Positions 1-7,649 of a stretch of 36,680 bases of DNA are shown here, piece by piece. Every line of letters begins with the position of its first letter. Position 1 is the first letter of the stretch. The notes beneath the pieces are model-generated. The model ran no database searches. It was not told where the DNA came from and was given only the letters and a program-made list of their open reading frames with translations. The stretch comes from Flavobacterium sp. UGB4466 (GTDB taxonomy: Bacteria > Bacteroidota > Bacteroidia > Flavobacteriales > Flavobacteriaceae), in the NCBI RefSeq assembly GCF_903469665.1, contig NZ_CAGKLC010000044.1, forward strand, positions 1-36,680, in the 5' to 3' direction. A program made the translations under genes and the position numbers.

Positions 1-63
1 CCATCCGTACACAATGTCAGACTGGTTTCTTACGGACTTAAACTGAGATTTGCTTTACGTTAA
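1..63 (+). CDS. 3' end of a gene, probably an outer membrane beta-barrel protein (partial)
   Basis: Frame 1 is open from the first base to a TAA at 61-63 and gives the last 20 residues of a protein that starts outside the window. The residues alternate polar and hydrophobic side chains (VRLVSYGLKLRFAL), as in the last beta strand of an outer membrane barrel. A strong terminator 53 bases further on supports this strand as the coding one. The protein family cannot be named from so little sequence. Frame 3 is also open at the start (stop at 42-44) but gives no recognisable pattern. Confidence 0.45.
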   Translation, partial: PSVHNVRLVSYGLKLRFALR

Positions 64-115
64 TTAACAAACAAAAATCTTAAATAACTACTTTTCTCGC
101 TCGGGAAAAATTAAA

Positions 116-152
116 AAAGTCGGTTTCTTGGGGGAAATCGGCTTTTTTTTTT
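116..152 (+). terminator. Rho-independent terminator of the upstream partial gene
   Basis: The arms AAAGTCGGTTTC (116-127) and GAAATCGGCTTT (134-145) pair over 12 bp with two G-U pairs around a 6-base loop. A run of T follows to position 152. It sits just after the partial gene that ends at 63. Confidence 0.85.
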
Positions 153-283
153 GAGGAATCTCAGTTCATCCAAAAATATCAATCCAATCATTGCCATTAT
201 GAATATTAAGAATACAAATTGGATTATTTCCAGACTGATTTAAGCTTTAAAATTAAGATTAGTTCTTAACCCGAATGCCATAC

Positions 284-616
284 CTAAATAAACACATTCA
301 TTTCTCTTTGTTTATTTTTTAAAAAATATAATGCTTTTTCATATATAATCTGATCACATTTTATAACAAGTATTTCTTTATTATCATAAACTCTAAAAAT
401 AATCATCTGATTGTTTGCATACTTTAAAAATACACTTTTGATATCTGATGCGCCTTTTCCAATTTTACTCCATCCACAAGAAAGATGAAAAACGACATGT
501 TTTTGGGATATGCAAATGAAGCCACATTTACGAGATTTTAAATAGACATTTAACATACATGAATCCTGATCTTCTTCATAAGAAACTATAGTTGGTCTGG
601 ATAATATTGAAAACAT
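284..616 (-). CDS. Hypothetical 110-residue protein, candidate immunity protein of the RHS toxin
   Basis: The gene starts with ATG and lies 39 bp downstream of the RHS gene on the same strand, so the two are probably co-transcribed. I do not recognise the family. The protein has no signal peptide or membrane segment and looks like a small soluble alpha/beta protein. It has several cysteines (CMLNVYLKSRKCGFIC, CGW) and a lysine- and aromatic-rich C-terminal half. In polymorphic toxin systems the gene directly after the toxin tail usually encodes the cognate immunity protein, and both size and position fit. The assignment rests on position only. The gene could also be an unrelated orphan or an exchanged cassette remnant. 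Confidence 0.6.
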   Translation of the reverse strand: MFSILSRPTIVSYEEDQDSCMLNVYLKSRKCGFICISQKHVVFHLSCGWSKIGKGASDIKSVFLKYANNQMIIFRVYDNKEILVIKCDQIIYEKALYFLKNKQREMNVFI

Positions 617-655
617 AAATAATAAATTAAATGATTGATATGCCTATTGCAATTG

Positions 656-3600
656 CTAAACACATTTTATATGGTCCCTTTTGTTTAAATATATCATTTT
701 ATTTGCCAAAGTTTCAGGTGTAACCCACTTATAACAAGGCAACCTCATTTCTTCTATACCAACTGCCTGTGCAGCTCCATACGCAAAAGTGGCGCATTGT
801 CTGCGATAATGATAACCGGAGGTGTCTGAATTCCCACTATTAAAATCTCTTATATAATTTGAAAGACGGGACATTTGATTAAAATCAAGTTGATAAGTTC
901 TTGAAACCAAATCGGGACTTCTTAAATGAGATTTATCATCTACAACTAACATTCCCGGCATTCCGAAAAATATAAAAGGGCATGCCTCCGATTTTTGAAG
1001 ACCACGTCCTTGTCCGGGCCAGTGGCCCAGATATACTTCAGTATCCCCGGTTGTATTCACGCCAATAAAAGCATGGCCGACAAAGGTATTGTCCGGAGCA
1101 TCTGCATAAATAGTCAATTGTCCCGCACTCAACCCAAACGGATCCACCCATCCATTAGAGTCATGCACGTAAGCATAGAAATTCGGGTTATTTCCCAGCA
1201 GTCCTATTCTGTCCTGACTCAGATAAGTTCCTGTGTCCGGCGAGTAATAACGATATCGGTTGTAGTACAAGCCCGTCTCTACATCCTCAAATTGCCCGAG
1301 CTGTCTGAATTGGACGAAGTTCCTATCCCCTTTTAAACCTTTTAAAGCACCATAAATGTCATAATCAGTCTCCCAAATAAGATTACCAGTATCATTGTAA
1401 ACCTGCACAGGACGACCGATATAATCATTAATAATGGAGAATTTTTCTTCCCCCATTATTTTTGCACTCGGTGTAAAACTTCCTTCCTGATATACCCAGG
1501 TTATCAGATTGCCTGTTGGCTCAGGTTTATCGTATATCAGAAAGTCTCCGTCTTCATCTATGGCGATTAACCGGGGTCTTTCTTTCAGATCGTATTTCCA
1601 CTCATGAATAAGAACGTTACCGTCCCAAAAATAGCGATTTATTTGTTGGTCGGCAATTTTTGCCGTACGTCTCCCCAGTGCATCATATTCAAAGCGTACC
1701 ACTTTACCATCAGGGTTTTGTAAACTCTCGAGCATGCCATTGGCCAGCCAGCGGTAAATGGTATCGCCTTGTTGCCACTGCTCGTGTTCTTGTTGTAGCT
1801 TTTTTTCTTCTTTTTTGTTGCCTATAAGTTTATCAAAGAGATTGGTTGGTTTTTCAAAAACTAACGGTTTTGTAATATCACGAGGACTTTTGTGAATCAG
1901 ATTCCCCAGTTCATCATACTTGTAATGGTAGGTTTCGTCTTTGAGTAGTTTACCTCCTTTACCGTATTTACGATCGCTGTGATCCAGGGTTTTGTAAAGG
2001 TTTCCTACGACATCAGGTGTTCTATAGAGTTCTTCAGTGCCATTATAACTTTTAGCCAAATTCCCAAAATCATCATAATCAAAGTAGGTCATGTTTTGGG
2101 TTAGCTGATTTACAGCACTGCGAAGCTGTCCGTTGGTATCCCAATTATAGAAACGGGAACCGGTACGTTTACCATTGACAAAAACTTCCTGTTCTTTTTG
2201 CTTCCCACTGCTGTTATAACTGGTTTTGATGTGCAATCCTCCTGTAGCAAAACGTTCTATCTCGCGCCCTAAATCATCTCTTTTCAGAGTAGTTTCCCAA
2301 GCCTGATGTCGTTCCTTGAGTTCGTTGCTTTGAGCTTCTATACGTTCGAGCTGTCCTTTTGGGGTGTAGTGGGTGTTGATGTTGGCGCCAAGACTTGTTT
2401 CGATATGGGTACGCTGTCCTAAGGTGTTATAAGTTGAAATCAGCGTTATAGCATTTTCGGGACTGTCAAGTTGTTGTTTTTGGGTTTCTTTTACGATGCG
2501 TCCAACAGCATCGCGTTCCAGACAAATGCTTACGTTTTGGTTGTTGGCTTCTGTCAGTAATCCGTTTTTGTTGTAGGTATAGGTTTCCCAGGTACCATCA
2601 TGGTAATCGGCTCTGATAATTCGCCCGAGTGCATCCCGTTCATAGTCGGTAAATTTTCCCTCTCCTTGATCGATTCGGGTTACTTCACCGGCCAGATTGC
2701 GATGGTATTTTTTAATGATCCCGTCAAAAGCGGTTTCACACATGATGTATCCGGCTTTGTCTCTCCTAAAACTATAACTTTCGTTGTCTTCATTTTTTAT
2801 ACTGGTCAACTGCTCCATCTTGTCGTAGTCAAAACGTACTTTTACCCCGTTTTGCTCTCTTACGGCAAGGCTTCCCATTGGGGTATAGCTGAATTTTATA
2901 TGATTTTTATTGTCTTTTAAAGCGATTACTTCCTCATAATTATTATACGCAAACTCAATGATGTTACTGTCTTTTTCTATAATTTGCTGTACTCTGTCCA
3001 ATGCATCATAGGTAAAGTAATCGGCCATTTGCATAGGGGTGTAAATGGCTTTTACACGTCCACGATGGTCGTATTCCCAACTCTTTAGTTTTTGGTCGTT
3101 TTCGCGCCATTCAATAAGATTATACTGCTGATCATAAACCAATTCAAGTGCGTTATTATTTTTAGCAACGCCGGACAATAGCCCGTTTTCATAATACGTA
3201 AAACTGGTATAGGTTTTATCGGGTGCAATAATGGTTTTGAGCTGATGTGTTTTTTGATCATTATAGAGATAAATGGTTTTATGTCCTTCCGGATCTATGG
3301 CTATGGAAGGACGGTTTTCCTCATCAAATAACATCATTTCCTGAGTGCCGTCAGGATAAGTGGTACTGATTTTATTGCCCATCTCATCATAAGTGAATCC
3401 TAAGATACGGTCTTCCTGATCGATCTGGCGATACAATTCCATAAACTCGGTATAAGTGTTATAGATACTATTGCCCAACGGGTCTTTGATCCGGGTAATG
3501 AGCTGATCAGGTTCATAATAATAAGTAGTTACCGCTCCGTTGGCATCGGTTACCAGGTTATACCCTTCTTCAGTATGATATTCTATCCGGCCTTCCTGCC

Positions 3601-4942
3601 AGCCTCCGTCACCCCAGGTGTGTACACAACGGTTCTCAGTATCGTATTCCCAATAAAAGGTTTGTCCGTTACGATCCGTTTTCTCCACCATCAGATGATC
3701 CTCGTACACGATTCGGCTGGCTTTGCCTAAGCCATCCACAATAGCGATTATGTTATGTAACTCATCATATTCATAGGCCACTAAAAGCTCGTCCTGCTCA
3801 GGCCCTTCCAGTTCAAGTTTCTGAATGAATCCGTCTTTGTTACTTACTTTTATGATTCGGCCACAGGCATCGATGATTTTGTTTAGGATATATCCCGAAA
3901 ATTCAAAAAAGATAGAAAGTCCATCGGGATTGCTTATTTGGGTGAGTTGGTATTTTTTGCCGTCAAAAAGGGCAAAATCATAATACCGTTTACCGCTATG
4001 ATCATAGGCCTGATAACCGATTGGGGTTCTTTTTAAAGTGGTTTTTTCCTGGCGCAGGTAAAATTCTTCACCGGGTAGTAAAGCAGGAAAAGCGACCAGG
4101 CGTCCATCGTCCATACGAAGTCCTAAAGCATCATCTTCAGGATACAACTCTACGGCTCTGTCATAAACACTGTGTACACCATGTCCGAGCCAGCCTAAAT
4201 AGTCTGAATCGGAATACCAGTTGCGCTCCCAATTCAGGGTTATAGGACTTGCAATATCAAAATCACTGCCTTCATATATCACCGCTCCGTTGATCAGGTT
4301 TACAGGCTCAAAACCTGCCTTACACAATAATTTACTGAGTTTATTAGGCCCAATAGCACCTTTTAGAAATTTATTGAATGCTTTCCTCCTCTCTTTCATC
4401 AGGGTACCAAAACCCATACTGGCAATCAGTCCGGTAGGCATACCTCCCAAATCGGGAACATAAGGACCGCCCAGTATCACGGGCTTTCCGGTAGGAATAG
4501 GCAAAGAAAATGATGTTGGGGCAAATAATGTCGGGGCAAAGGGAAGCTTTTTTTGACCTACTTTGGTTGTTTTTCCCATCGAGATCGGGATTCCGATATC
4601 GTTGCAGGTCATTAGCATATGGCCTTTGGGGCTCATTCGGGTACTGTCTGAAAAAACGGTTTGTGAGGCAAAAAAGTTCACACTTTCATGACCAATAATG
4701 GGAGCCATAAGCCAGGGAGGGCTAAAAAGCGGAATATGCACCAAAGGAATTATAATTCCGCTGGTATCTGAGTTACCCCTTTTTAAACCATTAACATACA
4801 CACTGGTACCTAAAAACGGAGTATAATCTGCAGGGTCAATTACAATACCTATATAAGGATGAAAAGGATTAAATGGCGGTAAAGTAGTAAAATGAATATC
4901 TATCCCGACCACAATGGTCAAGTGATTGTTGGCTAATAACAT
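656..4942 (-). CDS. PAAR-like/RHS polymorphic toxin with a C-terminal permuted papain-like (NlpC/P60-like) tail
   Basis: This 1428-residue protein is a secreted polymorphic toxin, probably a type VI secretion effector. Residues 1-125 form a glycine- and proline-rich PAAR-like domain of the kind that caps a T6SS spike (SPKGHML, GIPISMG). A linker follows, then the start of the RHS shell near 212 (EPVNLINGAVIYEGSDF) and many YD repeats from about 340 to 1220. The core ends with the standard RHS hallmark from about 1224 (GLYYNRYRYYSPDTGTYLSQ) to DPFGL at 1267-1271, where RHS proteins self-cleave. The 157-residue tail is the toxin. It has GHAFIGV (His1290), GHWP, a VVDD segment and RRQCATFAYGAA (Cys1383). 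A His before a Cys is the circularly permuted order of YiiX/LRAT-like NlpC/P60 enzymes. I infer a cysteine hydrolase, perhaps a peptidase, amidase or acyltransferase. No signal peptide is present. T6SS structural genes are not in the window. Confidence 0.9.
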   Translation of the reverse strand: MLLANNHLTIVVGIDIHFTTLPPFNPFHPYIGIVIDPADYTPFLGTSVYVNGLKRGNSDTSGIIIPLVHIPLFSPPWLMAPIIGHESVNFFASQTVFSDSTRMSPKGHMLMTCNDIGIPISMGKTTKVGQKKLPFAPTLFAPTSFSLPIPTGKPVILGGPYVPDLGGMPTGLIASMGFGTLMKERRKAFNKFLKGAIGPNKLSKLLCKAGFEPVNLINGAVIYEGSDFDIASPITLNWERNWYSDSDYLGWLGHGVHSVYDRAVELYPEDDALGLRMDDGRLVAFPALLPGEEFYLRQEKTTLKRTPIGYQAYDHSGKRYYDFALFDGKKYQLTQISNPDGLSIFFEFSGYILNKIIDACGRIIKVSNKDGFIQKLELEGPEQDELLVAYEYDELHNIIAIVDGLGKASRIVYEDHLMVEKTDRNGQTFYWEYDTENRCVHTWGDGGWQEGRIEYHTEEGYNLVTDANGAVTTYYYEPDQLITRIKDPLGNSIYNTYTEFMELYRQIDQEDRILGFTYDEMGNKISTTYPDGTQEMMLFDEENRPSIAIDPEGHKTIYLYNDQKTHQLKTIIAPDKTYTSFTYYENGLLSGVAKNNNALELVYDQQYNLIEWRENDQKLKSWEYDHRGRVKAIYTPMQMADYFTYDALDRVQQIIEKDSNIIEFAYNNYEEVIALKDNKNHIKFSYTPMGSLAVREQNGVKVRFDYDKMEQLTSIKNEDNESYSFRRDKAGYIMCETAFDGIIKKYHRNLAGEVTRIDQGEGKFTDYERDALGRIIRADYHDGTWETYTYNKNGLLTEANNQNVSICLERDAVGRIVKETQKQQLDSPENAITLISTYNTLGQRTHIETSLGANINTHYTPKGQLERIEAQSNELKERHQAWETTLKRDDLGREIERFATGGLHIKTSYNSSGKQKEQEVFVNGKRTGSRFYNWDTNGQLRSAVNQLTQNMTYFDYDDFGNLAKSYNGTEELYRTPDVVGNLYKTLDHSDRKYGKGGKLLKDETYHYKYDELGNLIHKSPRDITKPLVFEKPTNLFDKLIGNKKEEKKLQQEHEQWQQGDTIYRWLANGMLESLQNPDGKVVRFEYDALGRRTAKIADQQINRYFWDGNVLIHEWKYDLKERPRLIAIDEDGDFLIYDKPEPTGNLITWVYQEGSFTPSAKIMGEEKFSIINDYIGRPVQVYNDTGNLIWETDYDIYGALKGLKGDRNFVQFRQLGQFEDVETGLYYNRYRYYSPDTGTYLSQDRIGLLGNNPNFYAYVHDSNGWVDPFGLSAGQLTIYADAPDNTFVGHAFIGVNTTGDTEVYLGHWPGQGRGLQKSEACPFIFFGMPGMLVVDDKSHLRSPDLVSRTYQLDFNQMSRLSNYIRDFNSGNSDTSGYHYRRQCATFAYGAAQAVGIEEMRLPCYKWVTPETLANKMIYLNKRDHIKCV

Positions 4943-5156
4943 AATTTCAGGCGTTGTTTAATTGATATTCTTTTCTTATTTATACATATACCCTTACAAG
5001 TACATTCGAAAACTACTACAAATAAGGGTAAATGTACTACAAAATATTAATCGTAAATACATTTTTATAAGATTAAACTTTCAATTTATAACAAACCAAA
5101 ATTTCAGGAGCCAGAAATACTAATTTTTCAGTGTTTTCAAATTGATTTCTGAATGA

Positions 5157-5540
5157 CAAAGTCTCAATAAGGACGGAAGAGTAATCTCCAGATAAACAAT
5201 CAAATTAGTAACTGATTCAAATTTAAACTGATTTCTCGATGAGCAAACGCCTGTATAACTAGGCTTGCTTTTTCCCTTTCAGGGTAATTAATGTTAATTT
5301 ACTGCATAGTGCATTGCACTATACTGTTGCTTAAGCTCTTTCAGAGCTGGTTTGGAAAAGTGATCTCTTTTAGATCAGACTGCATTGTAAAAAATATTGC
5401 AGCTTCGAATAATATTCTCAATACTTTTATTTAAATCTCAAAGATGGGCTGAAAATCCAAAGGCAAAAGCATAGTGTATCGTATTATGAAATAAATAAAC
5501 CATCTATCAAAGTCCTGTAAGGGCGAAAGAGTAAACTCCA
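5157..5540. repeat. Diverged direct repeat pair flanking a palindrome cluster
   Basis: The copies at 5157-5190 and 5508-5540 share the pattern CAAAGTC, then TAAGG-CG-AAGAGTAA-CTCCA with a few substitutions. They lie about 350 bp apart on either side of the palindrome cluster. This suggests a decayed composite repetitive element. No transposase is nearby. Confidence 0.5.
5242..5402. repeat. Seven consecutive short palindromes
   Basis: In 160 bp there are seven inverted repeats in series. They are AGCAA-AC-GCCT pairing with AGGCTTGCT (5243-5269), CCC-TTTCA-GGG (5274-5284), AATTAA-TG-TTAATT (5286-5299), ATAGTGCA-T-TGCACTAT (5306-5322), AGCTC-TTTCA-GAGCT (5334-5348), TGATCT-CTTTT-AGATCA (5361-5377) and CTGCA...TGCAG (5380-5402). 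Stem sequences differ, but two share the loop TTTCA. The series resembles REP-like interspersed palindromes of Bacteroidota. Confidence 0.7.
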
Positions 5541-5642
5541 ATCTATACGCCTGATCTCGTTTAATCCTCATATATTTCTATCATTTTTTGTTTGAGGCCG
5601 CACTTTTAATTACTTTTATGGTATTAAATCTAATCAGCATCA

Positions 5643-6560
5643 ATGATTATAAAGAAAAAGAATACCTGGTTTAAAATGCTCTTTGAATGGCGAGGTTCCG
5701 TTTTGCCACAGCTGCTTCCAAGGCTTTTATTATTACTGCTGTTTTCCTTTGTCGTGGTTTATTTTAAACCCTGGCTCCTTCAATATAATCTGCACATCAA
5801 TCCTGCTATTTTTACATTGTTTGGAATTGCGCTGGCCATTTTCCTCGGTTTCAGAAACAGTGTGAGTTACGATCGTTTTTGGGAAGGGCGAAAACTTTGG
5901 GGTGCATTGCTCAATGATACCCGATCTCTTGCCCGACAAAGCATCACTCTTGTTCCTGATAGAGAATACGAAGTCCAACGCGAAAAATTCACTAATTTGC
6001 TTATTGCATTTGTATACAGTCTCAAACATCAGCTTCGGGAAACCAATTCTGATGCCGATATGAGTCGATTACTACCCAAAGAGTTTGCCGACCAATTAAA
6101 AGAAACTCGCTACAAACCCATACTCCTTTTAAGAGAATTAGGTCTTTGGGTAAAAGACGCTAAAGCTGAAAATAAAATAGACAGTGTTACACAACTGGCT
6201 TTTGAAGAAAATTTAAATAAACTGTCCGATATTGTTGGCGGATGCGAACGAATTGCCAGCACACCTATCCCCTACACCTACAGTGTATTATTACACAGAA
6301 CGGTTTATATTTATTGCTTTTTATTGTCCTTTGGTTTTGTCGAAACTATGGGCTGGATTACACCGTTTATCATTGTTTTTATTGCCTATACTTTTGTGGC
6401 GTTGGAAGCCATTGCAGACGAACTTGAAAATCCATTTGGCCTGCAGCCTAACGATCTTGCTCTGGATGCAATGTCTGAAATGATCGAAAACACCTTATTA
6501 GAATTAAACGATAAAAAAATAAATCCGGTAACGCATCTTAAGGATTACTTTATTACCTAA
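5643..6560 (+). CDS. Bestrophin-family (UPF0187) ion channel
   Basis: The 305-residue protein is a bacterial bestrophin, an inner-membrane pentameric ion channel. Its length is normal for the family. An N-terminal amphipathic stretch (FEWRGSVLPQLLPRL) leads into hydrophobic helices near 28-48 and 54-70. The family signature FRNSVSYDRFWEGRKLWG lies at 70-87. A second membrane pair lies near 215-260, and the C-terminal part has ADELENPFG followed by QPNDLALDAM, as in known members. It starts with ATG. The response regulator gene follows after 32 bp, so the two may be co-transcribed. Bacterial homologues conduct cations or anions, and selectivity cannot be told from sequence. A role linked to the neighbouring two-component system is possible but not shown. 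Confidence 0.93.
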   Translation: MIIKKKNTWFKMLFEWRGSVLPQLLPRLLLLLLFSFVVVYFKPWLLQYNLHINPAIFTLFGIALAIFLGFRNSVSYDRFWEGRKLWGALLNDTRSLARQSITLVPDREYEVQREKFTNLLIAFVYSLKHQLRETNSDADMSRLLPKEFADQLKETRYKPILLLRELGLWVKDAKAENKIDSVTQLAFEENLNKLSDIVGGCERIASTPIPYTYSVLLHRTVYIYCFLLSFGFVETMGWITPFIIVFIAYTFVALEAIADELENPFGLQPNDLALDAMSEMIENTLLELNDKKINPVTHLKDYFIT

Positions 6561-6562
6561 AA

Positions 6563-6577
6563 GAGGAGTCACTCCTC
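6563..6577. promoter_or_regulatory. Perfect 15-bp palindrome between bestrophin and response regulator genes
   Basis: GAGGAGT-C-ACTCCTC is a perfect inverted repeat starting two bases after the bestrophin stop and 15 bp before the response regulator start. No T-run follows, so it is not a standard terminator. It could be an RNA hairpin that affects translation or decay of the downstream message, or a protein-binding site. Confidence 0.4.
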
Positions 6578-6592
6578 CATTATATTTCGAAT

Positions 6593-7276
6593 ATGAACAG
6601 AGTGTTATTAGTTGAAGATGATCCCAGAGTGGCATCATTTATCACAAGAGGATTAGAAGAACATTTGTATGAAGTTAAAACCATTACCAAAGGTTTTGAA
6701 GCCATCAAAGAGGTCATGCAAAACGAGTACAATATCATTATCCTTGATATCATGCTTCCGGACATTACCGGCTTTGAAGTTTGCGAAGTTTTACGAAGCA
6801 GAAAAATTATTGTACCCATACTTATTTTAAGTGCACTTGATACACCACAGGAAAAAGTAAAAGGTTTACAATCCGGAGCCGACGATTATCTCGCCAAACC
6901 CTTTTTGTTTGAAGAACTTTTGGCCCGAATTAATGCACAGCTTCGTCGTGCCGAATTCAGTACCGGAATTCTCGATTTTCAGTCCTATGCCGGAATCGAA
7001 ATCAATATGAAAGAACAAAGTGCCACAAGAGACGGCAAAGAGCTCAACCTTTCATCAAGAGAACTCAAACTCCTGATTTTCTTTATGAAAAATCGCGAAA
7101 CTGCCTTGTCAAGAGTGGCCATTGCACAAGCGGTCTGGAACATTGATTTTGACAGTACCTCCAATACTGTTGACGTGTACATTAATTATCTGCGAAATAA
7201 AATCGACAAGAACTTCCCCACTCCGCTCATTCATACCATAAAAGGAACGGGGTATATGTTGAAGCAGAAGAGCTGA
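6593..7276 (+). CDS. OmpR/PhoB-family response regulator
   Basis: The 227-residue protein is a DNA-binding response regulator. The receiver domain (1-120) has the acidic pair at residues 9-10, the phospho-acceptor Asp52 in IILDIMLP, the switch Ser80 and Lys102 in LAKPF. The C-terminal winged helix (about 130-225) has LSSRELKLLIFFMKN and the typical ending VDVYINYLRNKIDK...IHTIKGTGYML. It starts with ATG 32 bp after the bestrophin gene. The sensor kinase follows after 373 bp, a gap mostly filled by a heptanucleotide tract that starts at the last base of this gene's stop codon. The arrangement is typical of CusRS/CopRS-like pairs, and the presumed target is the downstream TonB receptor or the metal efflux operon. 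Confidence 0.95.
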   Translation: MNRVLLVEDDPRVASFITRGLEEHLYEVKTITKGFEAIKEVMQNEYNIIILDIMLPDITGFEVCEVLRSRKIIVPILILSALDTPQEKVKGLQSGADDYLAKPFLFEELLARINAQLRRAEFSTGILDFQSYAGIEINMKEQSATRDGKELNLSSRELKLLIFFMKNRETALSRVAIAQAVWNIDFDSTSNTVDVYINYLRNKIDKNFPTPLIHTIKGTGYMLKQKS

Positions 7277-7527
7277 AAGAGTAAAGAGTGAAGAGTGAAG
7301 AGTAAAGAGTGAAGAGTAAAGAGTGAAGAGTAAAGAGCAAAGAGCAAAGAGTAAAGAGTAAAGAGTAAAGAGTAAAGAGTAAAGAGTAAAGAGTAAAGAG
7401 TAAAGAGTAAAGAGCAAAGAGTAAAGAGCAAAGAGTAAAGAGCAAAGAGCAAAGAGTAAAGAGCAAAGAGTAAAGAGCAAAGAGTAAAGAGCAAAGAGCA
7501 AAGAGCAAAGAGTAAAGAGTAAAGAGT
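7276..7527. repeat. Tandem heptanucleotide tract, 36 copies
   Basis: Exactly 252 bp are made of 36 seven-base units. AAAGAGT is the main unit, with the variants GAAGAGT and AAAGAGC. The GAAGAGT units cluster at the 5' end and the AAAGAGC units mostly in the 3' half. The tract begins at the last A of the response regulator stop codon, and the coding end itself (aagcagaagagc) already resembles the unit. It lies 122 bp before the kinase start. Such a tract can change length by slippage. Here it is non-coding, so a change would alter spacing or mRNA structure rather than reading frame. It is not a CRISPR array, because there are no spacers. Confidence 0.95.
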
Positions 7528-7649
7528 AAAAATCTGCTGAATCTGCTAACCCGAGCGATAGCGAACAGGCGAAGCAATCTGCGAGAGGAAATAAATACCC
7601 ACTTATTTTGAATTATGTTCCCATATATTAAAAACAGCCCTAAAGCGTT
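7528..7649. other. Leader of the sensor kinase with a repeat fragment
   Basis: The stretch at 7532-7590 (AATCTGCTGAATCTGC, then GAAGCAATCTGCGAGAGG) has the look of the dispersed AATCTGC repeat found in flavobacterial intergenic DNA. No clear promoter was seen before the kinase. Confidence 0.4.

Larger units (their letters stand above)
4943..5642. other. 700-bp non-coding gap with repeats
   Basis: No credible gene is present. The gap separates the minus-strand RHS gene from the plus-strand bestrophin gene, so both promoters should lie here. It holds a diverged direct repeat at 5157-5190 and 5508-5540 and a cluster of palindromes at 5242-5402, listed separately. A possible bestrophin promoter is TTTG at 5591-5594 with TACTTTTA at 5611-5618, but the match to the Bacteroidota consensus is incomplete. 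Confidence 0.7.

Noticed and set aside
995..1336. 113-residue plus-strand frame and other frames opposite the RHS gene (2600-2920, 4021-4698)
   Set aside because: They are antisense shadows of a long, clearly coding gene.
826..4788. Seven-residue match GNSDTSG in both the PAAR-like N-terminus and the toxin tail of the RHS protein
   Set aside because: The DNA of the two copies differs at several positions and the flanks do not match, so it is probably coincidence.
7276..7527. CRISPR-like array
   Set aside because: Units are 7 bp and contiguous with no unique spacers, and no cas genes are present.
7109..7577. Three overlapping minus-strand reading frames rich in Leu, Phe, Ser and Tyr
   Set aside because: They are translations of the heptanucleotide tract, which keeps all frames open. 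The protein sequence is a simple repeat and overlaps the response regulator end.
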